Source: Arenicellales bacterium
Lineage (GTDB): Bacteria; Pseudomonadota; Gammaproteobacteria; Arenicellales; UBA868
Assembly: GCA_028825345.1 (NCBI GenBank)
Contig: JAPKAJ010000078.1
Span: forward strand, 1-9,781
Length of the DNA stretch: 9,781 nt
Direction of reading: 5' to 3'
This document shows positions 6,177 through 9,781 of the stretch, piece by piece. The position numbers were made by a program, and so were the translations under genes. Positions within the stretch are counted from its first letter, which is position 1, and each line of letters starts with the position of its first letter. The notes under the pieces are model-generated. The model saw nothing but the letters and a program-made list of their open reading frames with translations, did not search any database and had not been told where the DNA came from.

Positions 6177-6205
6177 TAGAGGCGCAGCCCAATCGAAAAA
6201 ACGAT

Positions 6206-7297
6206 TCAGACGTTAAAACGAAAATGCATGATGTCGCCATCACTTAAGACATAGTCTTTTCCCTCTAGCCGTAACCTGCCCGCTTCACGTGCACCGTGCT
6301 CTCCGCCGTTGACGATAAAGTCGTCATAGGCAATGGTCTCAGCGCGGATAAAACCACGCTCAAAATCCGTGTGGATCTCGCCCGCGGCTTGAGGCGCCGT
6401 GGCACCGATACGTACCGTCCAGGCTCTCACCTCTTTAGGCCCGGCGGTAAAAAAGGTCTGCAATCCCAATAGAACATAGCCCGCCTGAATTACCCGGTCG
6501 AGACCTGACTCTGCCAATCCCAGATCATCCAAGAAACTACTGCGTTCGTCTGGATCCAGCTCTGATATCTCCTGCTCGATCGCGGCACTGACCACAACCA
6601 ACTGCGCATCGGTTTTTTGAACATGTTCACGCAATTGCGCTACCTGCTCGTTGCCGGCAAGATCCTGCTCTGAGACATTGGCTACATAAAGCACTGGTTT
6701 GGCGCTTAAAAGACATAACGGGATTAATGCCGTTGCCACGTCGCTGTCCTGCAGCAGTCGCTGGAAACCCTGACCTTCATTAAGCGCTTGATGAGCTTGG
6801 CGCAGGCATTCCAGCTCACACAGGATTTTTTTGTCGCCGGTTTTAGCGGCTTTGGCAGTTCGATCGATGCCGCGCTCCAGTGTCTCCAGGTCAGCCAGTG
6901 CCAGCTCGGTCTCGATGGTCGCCACATCGGCCAATGGATCTACCTTGCCGGCAACATGGGTGATGTCGTCATCCCTGAACGCACGCACCACATGGATAAT
7001 CGCGTCCACCTCGCGGATGTGTGCAAGAAAACGATTACCCAGACCTTCCCCTTTCGAGGCGCCGGCGACCAATCCGGCAATATCGACAAACTCGATCGCG
7101 GTGGGTATCACTGACTTGGGGTTAATCAGCGCCGCAATTTTTTGCAGGCGCAGATCTGGCACCTCAACGATACCGACATTGGGATCGATAGTGCAAAATG
7201 GATAATTCTCGGCCTGCGCGCCGGCCCGCGTCAGAGCATTAAAAAGAGTCGACTTGCCGATATTGGGCAGGCCCACGATCCCACAGCGAAATCCCAT
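6206..7297 (-). CDS. ychF: Ribosome-binding P-loop NTPase YchF (OLA1/EngD family)
   Basis: This 363-residue cytosolic protein is the universally conserved YchF, an Obg-related P-loop NTPase that associates with ribosomes and, unusually for its superfamily, prefers ATP over GTP. The Walker A/G1 motif is GLPNIGKST (9-17), G3 is DIAGLV (72-77), and the G4 position reads NVSE (207-210) instead of NKxD, the hallmark of YchF's altered nucleotide specificity. A helical coiled-coil insertion lies between about 130 and 200. The TGS-like C-terminal domain starts near 280 (LQTFFTAGPKEVRAWTV) and ends with the expected DGDIMHFRFNV. Length matches the E. coli protein. Its ATG directly follows the TGA of pth with no base between, so translation is probably coupled. 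It is the last gene of the housekeeping run before the accessory genes. Confidence 0.97.
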   Translation of the reverse strand: MGFRCGIVGLPNIGKSTLFNALTRAGAQAENYPFCTIDPNVGIVEVPDLRLQKIAALINPKSVIPTAIEFVDIAGLVAGASKGEGLGNRFLAHIREVDAIIHVVRAFRDDDITHVAGKVDPLADVATIETELALADLETLERGIDRTAKAAKTGDKKILCELECLRQAHQALNEGQGFQRLLQDSDVATALIPLCLLSAKPVLYVANVSEQDLAGNEQVAQLREHVQKTDAQLVVVSAAIEQEISELDPDERSSFLDDLGLAESGLDRVIQAGYVLLGLQTFFTAGPKEVRAWTVRIGATAPQAAGEIHTDFERGFIRAETIAYDDFIVNGGEHGAREAGRLRLEGKDYVLSDGDIMHFRFNV

Positions 7298-7888
7298 TCA
7301 GAGCGCGTCCTTAGCATCGCGGTGCAATACATTCATCGCTAACTCCAACTCTCCGTCGAGTAACTCGTCCAGTCGTTCAACTGCGCGGTCTATGGCATCA
7401 AAGATCGCATTGCGATCTGCAGCGGATGGTTTTTGCAGCACATAGTTGGTCACCTCATTAGCGTTTCCGGGATGGCCAATGCCGATCCGCAACCGTACAA
7501 ACTCCCGTGAACCGAGTTTCGAAAAGATGTCACGAAGGCCATTGTGGCCGCCGTGCCCACCACCACGTTTCACGCGCACAGTGCCTGGTGGTAGATCCAG
7601 ATCATCGTGCACCACCAGTATTTTTTCAGGCGCAAAGTCGAAGTAATTTGCAACACTCGCTACCGGCGAGCCGCTTTCGTTCATGAAAGTCTCTGGCCTG
7701 AGGACCCGTACCCGATGACGATCGATACGCAGATCTGCCAACGCGCCTCGAAAACGGTTTTCCACACGGAGGTCCATTGGCCAGCGCCGGGCCAACACAT
7801 CCAGAAACCAGAAACCCGCGTTGTGGCGGGTCGCCGCGTAGCCACTGCCCGGATTGCCCAGGCCGGTGATCAGTGAAATGGCTGTCAT
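7298..7888 (-). CDS. pth: Peptidyl-tRNA hydrolase
   Basis: Pth releases peptides from peptidyl-tRNAs that drop off ribosomes, recycling tRNA in the cytosol; it is essential in many bacteria. From the start chosen here it is 196 residues, as usual. Active-site residues are all present: Asn12 in GLGNPG, His22 in ATRHNAG, Asn70 in ETFMNESG, Asp95 in VVHDDLDLPPG and Asn116 in GGHNGLRDI. The frame remains open upstream to a TTG at 7927-7925, adding 13 residues. ATG at 7888-7886 is preferred because it yields MTAISLITGLGNPG, which aligns with the E. coli start. The upstream Shine-Dalgarno is weak (GGTCGGAC). The gene is 78 bases downstream of rplY and abuts ychF. Confidence 0.97.
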   Translation of the reverse strand: MTAISLITGLGNPGSGYAATRHNAGFWFLDVLARRWPMDLRVENRFRGALADLRIDRHRVRVLRPETFMNESGSPVASVANYFDFAPEKILVVHDDLDLPPGTVRVKRGGGHGGHNGLRDIFSKLGSREFVRLRIGIGHPGNANEVTNYVLQKPSAADRNAIFDAIDRAVERLDELLDGELELAMNVLHRDAKDAL

Positions 7889-7966
7889 ATCTGTCCGACC
7901 AGATGGTACACGTGCGCCGCCGGGCAACGCACGTTCAGGCCCGGGCTAGCGTATGCCGCAGGTTGC

Positions 7967-8668
7967 TTATTCCCCGCTTTTCGCCCGGTCGCTATCGGCC
8001 GGCGCCGTCTCGTCATCTGCCGGCTGGCCTTCGGCCAACTCGCCTGCTTCAGCCTCATCAACCACTTCAAGCTCTTCTTCCTCAATCACCTTGGGCGCCG
8101 TAACAATAGCCACCGTGGGGTCTTCACCTTCATGGTAGGCAGTGGCTGTCAACTCAACCGCCTCAGGTAGTTGTATGTCCGAAAGGTGCAAGGACTGGTT
8201 CATCTGCAGTTCAGAGACATCAATGGCAATGTACTCGGGCAGATCTTTAGGCAGACAGGTGATATCAAGCTCTGTCATAGGGTGCGCCAAAATACCGCCA
8301 TCAATCTTCACGCCAGGAGCCACATCAGCGCCTTCAAAGTGCAGCGGCACCTTCATGTGCAGTTTTTCGGTTGCCTTGATTCTCTGGAAGTCAATATGCA
8401 ACACGATCGGCCGGTGCGGGTGCATCTGCACCTCGCGCAGGATCACCTGCTGCGAACCGGCATCGGTCTTCAGATCGATGATCGCCGAATGAAAGGCCTC
8501 TTTTCCAAGGCTGTTCATTACCTGATGATGATCCAGTATCAGGCTTTCATTGCTCTTTCCTGCGCCGTAGACGATTACCGGCACCTGTTTATCATGGCGC
8601 TGCCGCCGGCTTGCATTGGTGCCAAACGTTTCCCGCAGCCGGGCATCGAGTTCGTAGTTACTGCTCAT
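7967..8668 (-). CDS. rplY: 50S ribosomal protein L25, long CTC form
   Basis: L25 binds 5S rRNA in the central protuberance of the large subunit. At 233 residues this is the long two-domain TL5/CTC form and not the short enteric form of about 94 residues. The N-terminal 5S-binding domain covers about 1-95 (LDARLRETFGTNASRRQR, then VPVIVYGAGK, and HIDFQRI near the end). The second beta domain covers about 100-185 (KVPLHFEGADVAPGVKIDGG, LPKDLPEYIAIDVSEL). A strongly acidic, alanine-rich, low-complexity tail fills 190-233. Long forms with acidic tails are common in Pseudomonas-like and other non-enteric Gammaproteobacteria. AAGGAG (8682-8677), eight bases upstream of the ATG, supports the start. 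The gene lies between prs and pth, as in the conserved order. Confidence 0.96.
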   Translation of the reverse strand: MSSNYELDARLRETFGTNASRRQRHDKQVPVIVYGAGKSNESLILDHHQVMNSLGKEAFHSAIIDLKTDAGSQQVILREVQMHPHRPIVLHIDFQRIKATEKLHMKVPLHFEGADVAPGVKIDGGILAHPMTELDITCLPKDLPEYIAIDVSELQMNQSLHLSDIQLPEAVELTATAYHEGEDPTVAIVTAPKVIEEEELEVVDEAEAGELAEGQPADDETAPADSDRAKSGE

Positions 8669-8687
8669 TACAGGGTCTCCTTACACT

Positions 8688-8727
8688 GGCGCCCCAGGCG
8701 CCGTCTTGCTCTCCCGGAGATACCGGG
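8688..8727 (-). other. Two hairpins in the prs-rplY gap
   Basis: In the 63-base gap, read on the minus strand, CCCGG-TATCT-CCGGG (8727-8713) is followed by GGCGCC-TGG-GGCGCC (8702-8688), which ends six bases before the rplY Shine-Dalgarno. Neither has a T-tract, so they are not standard terminators. They could tune stability of the prs message or affect rplY initiation; that role is inferred from position only. Confidence 0.4.
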
Positions 8728-8731
8728 CTGA

Positions 8732-9682
8732 TTAGTCCATAAATAGGGAGCTGACCGAATCGCCACTGGCTATTCGCCGGATTGATTCAGCCAGCAAACT
8801 GGAAATACTGATCTGTCGAATCTTCGCGCAATTACTTGCCTCGACTGACAGCGGGATCGAGTTGGTCACCACGACTTCGTCCAGCTCCGACTCTTCAATA
8901 CGTTCGACCGCTGAGCCGGAAAGCACCGCATGGGTACAACAGGCCTTAACCTGCATCGCGCCGGACTCCTTCAGGGCCCGGGCCGCCTCACACAAGGTGT
9001 TGGCGGTATCCACCATATCGTCCATCAGCACGCAAGTGCGATTATCCACCGAACCTATGATATGCATGACCTTGGCCTCGTTAGCCCGAGGTCGGCGCTT
9101 ATCGATGATGGCAAGTTCAACGCCAAGTTGCTTCGCCATCGCCCGCGCTCGGACCACGCCGCCCACATCTGGTGACACCACAATCAGATTTTCGGGCTCC
9201 TGACGCCATAACTCGCCGTTAAGCACCGGAGCCGCATAAATATTGTCAACCGGAATATCGAAAAAACCCTGGATCTGATCCGCATGCAGGTCCATGGTCA
9301 CTACCCGGTCTGCACCCGCAATGCCGATCATGTCGGCAACAAGCTTAGCTGTGATCGCAACCCGAGCTGTTCGCGGTCGACGATCCTGGCGAGCGTAGCC
9401 AAAATATGGGATTACCGCCGTGATGCGCTCTGCCGAAGAGCGGCGCAAGGCATCGATCATTACCAGCAGTTCCATTAAGTGATTGCTCGCGGGCATAGAG
9501 GTCGGCTGGATCACGAAAACGTCGGCACCGCGAACATTTTCCATGATCTCAACGTTAACCTCACCGTCGCTGAAGGTGCTCACCAGGGCGCGGCCAATGC
9601 CAATGCCCAGGCGATCAGCCACTTCACTGGCCAGTGCCGGGTTGGCGTTACCGGTAAACAATGTCAGATCATCAACTGCCAT
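8732..9682 (-). CDS. prs: Ribose-phosphate pyrophosphokinase (PRPP synthetase)
   Basis: Prs transfers pyrophosphate from ATP to ribose 5-phosphate to make PRPP, the precursor of purines, pyrimidines, NAD, histidine and tryptophan; it acts as a cytosolic hexamer. The 316-residue length is standard. Visible landmarks are FSDGEVNVEI (37-46), the catalytic flexible loop around YARQDRRPRTARVAITAK (96-113), the metal-binding DLHADQIQGFFDIPVDN (131-147), the VSPDVGGVVRAR block (169-180) and the ribose-phosphate loop MDDMVDTANTL (220-230). In that loop Asn228 stands where E. coli has the second Gly of DTGGT. The C-terminus, ESIRRIASGDSVSSLF, is typical. The Shine-Dalgarno is weak. The gene begins 44 bases after the 3' end of tRNA-Gln and may be co-transcribed with it. 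Confidence 0.97.
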   Translation of the reverse strand: MAVDDLTLFTGNANPALASEVADRLGIGIGRALVSTFSDGEVNVEIMENVRGADVFVIQPTSMPASNHLMELLVMIDALRRSSAERITAVIPYFGYARQDRRPRTARVAITAKLVADMIGIAGADRVVTMDLHADQIQGFFDIPVDNIYAAPVLNGELWRQEPENLIVVSPDVGGVVRARAMAKQLGVELAIIDKRRPRANEAKVMHIIGSVDNRTCVLMDDMVDTANTLCEAARALKESGAMQVKACCTHAVLSGSAVERIEESELDEVVVTNSIPLSVEASNCAKIRQISISSLLAESIRRIASGDSVSSLFMD

Positions 9683-9726
9683 GAGATTCTTGTCGCTTTG
9701 GTGTCAGGGGTTGGAACTTTAGCAAG

Positions 9727-9781
9727 TGGCTGGGGTGCCAGGATTCGAACCTGGGAATACCGGAATCAAAATCCGGTGCCT
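9727..9781 (-). tRNA. tRNA-Gln(UUG), 3' part, cut by the window edge
   Basis: The visible 55 bases on the minus strand cover the anticodon arm CCGGA-TTTTGAT-TCCGG with anticodon TTG, the variable loop, the T arm CCAGG-TTCGAAT-CCTGG, the 3' acceptor strand CACCCCA, discriminator G and an encoded CCA (9729-9727). The 5' acceptor strand and D arm lie outside the window. The sequence closely matches the same region of E. coli tRNA-Gln. Its position just upstream of prs is conserved in many Gammaproteobacteria, where ispE normally comes next. Confidence 0.94.

Noticed and set aside
6191..6206. Terminator after ychF (AATCG-TTTTTT-CGATT on the minus strand)
   Set aside because: The stem is only 5 bp and the T-run is in the loop, not after the stem, so it does not have intrinsic-terminator form.
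7889..7927. N-terminal extension of Pth from a TTG codon
   Set aside because: The extra 13 residues do not match the family, whereas ATG 7888 gives a start aligned with E. coli Pth.
8171..8731. Open frame of 186 codons on the plus strand opposite rplY and the prs-rplY gap
   Set aside because: It lies antisense to a well-supported L25 gene, and its peptide is rich in His/Arg/Leu as expected of a shadow frame. No ribosome binding site or family resemblance supports it.
1..9781. CRISPR array, insertion sequence, toxin-antitoxin pair or defence system
   Set aside because: No regularly spaced repeats, transposase, terminal inverted repeats or recognisable defence or toxin proteins were seen. Nearly all other open frames are antisense or out-of-frame shadows of the listed genes.

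Overview
The window looks like the chromosome of a gammaproteobacterium that I cannot place to genus. The right third, read on the minus strand, is the conserved housekeeping series tRNA-Gln(UUG) - prs - rplY - pth - ychF, an order familiar from Pseudomonas and many other Gammaproteobacteria. An elongator tRNA-Met(CAU) lies further left on the same strand. Base composition is moderate, roughly half GC by eye, and most genes have recognisable Shine-Dalgarno sequences.

Layout from left to right. Positions 1-60 hold the first 20 codons of an unidentified minus-strand gene that leaves the window. Positions 61-491 carry no intact gene. They do hold the N-terminal stub of a decayed tyrosine integrase (281-370) and a leader dense in short repeats and palindromes, just beyond the 3' end of tRNA-Met (492-568), which suggests the scar of an integrated element. 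Positions 569-799 carry divergent promoters. On the plus strand, 800-4309 encode a Tat-exported family 5 (DppA/OppA-like) solute-binding protein and two Dpp/Opp-type permeases. Two strong hairpins, one with the form of an intrinsic terminator, separate the binding protein from the permeases, and no ATPase gene follows. Facing them on the minus strand is a two-gene operon (6117 to 4372): an alpha/beta hydrolase with a TTG start, then a 3-hydroxyisobutyrate-dehydrogenase-family oxidoreductase. From 6206 to the right edge is the housekeeping block.

How the genes work together. Prs makes PRPP, L25 is a 5S rRNA-binding ribosomal protein, Pth recycles peptidyl-tRNA, and YchF is a ribosome-associated P-loop NTPase; pth and ychF abut exactly (TGA then ATG). 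The five genes between ychF and tRNA-Met look like accessory metabolic cargo. A reasonable but unproven reading is that the importer brings in a small organic compound or peptide-like solute, and the hydrolase and NAD-dependent dehydrogenase process it or a related compound. The importer must borrow ATPases encoded elsewhere.

I did not find a clearly new biological system. The points most worth a second look are the integrase scar with a possible att remnant, the cargo between ychF and tRNA-Met, the importer without ATPases, and the terminator inside the importer operon.
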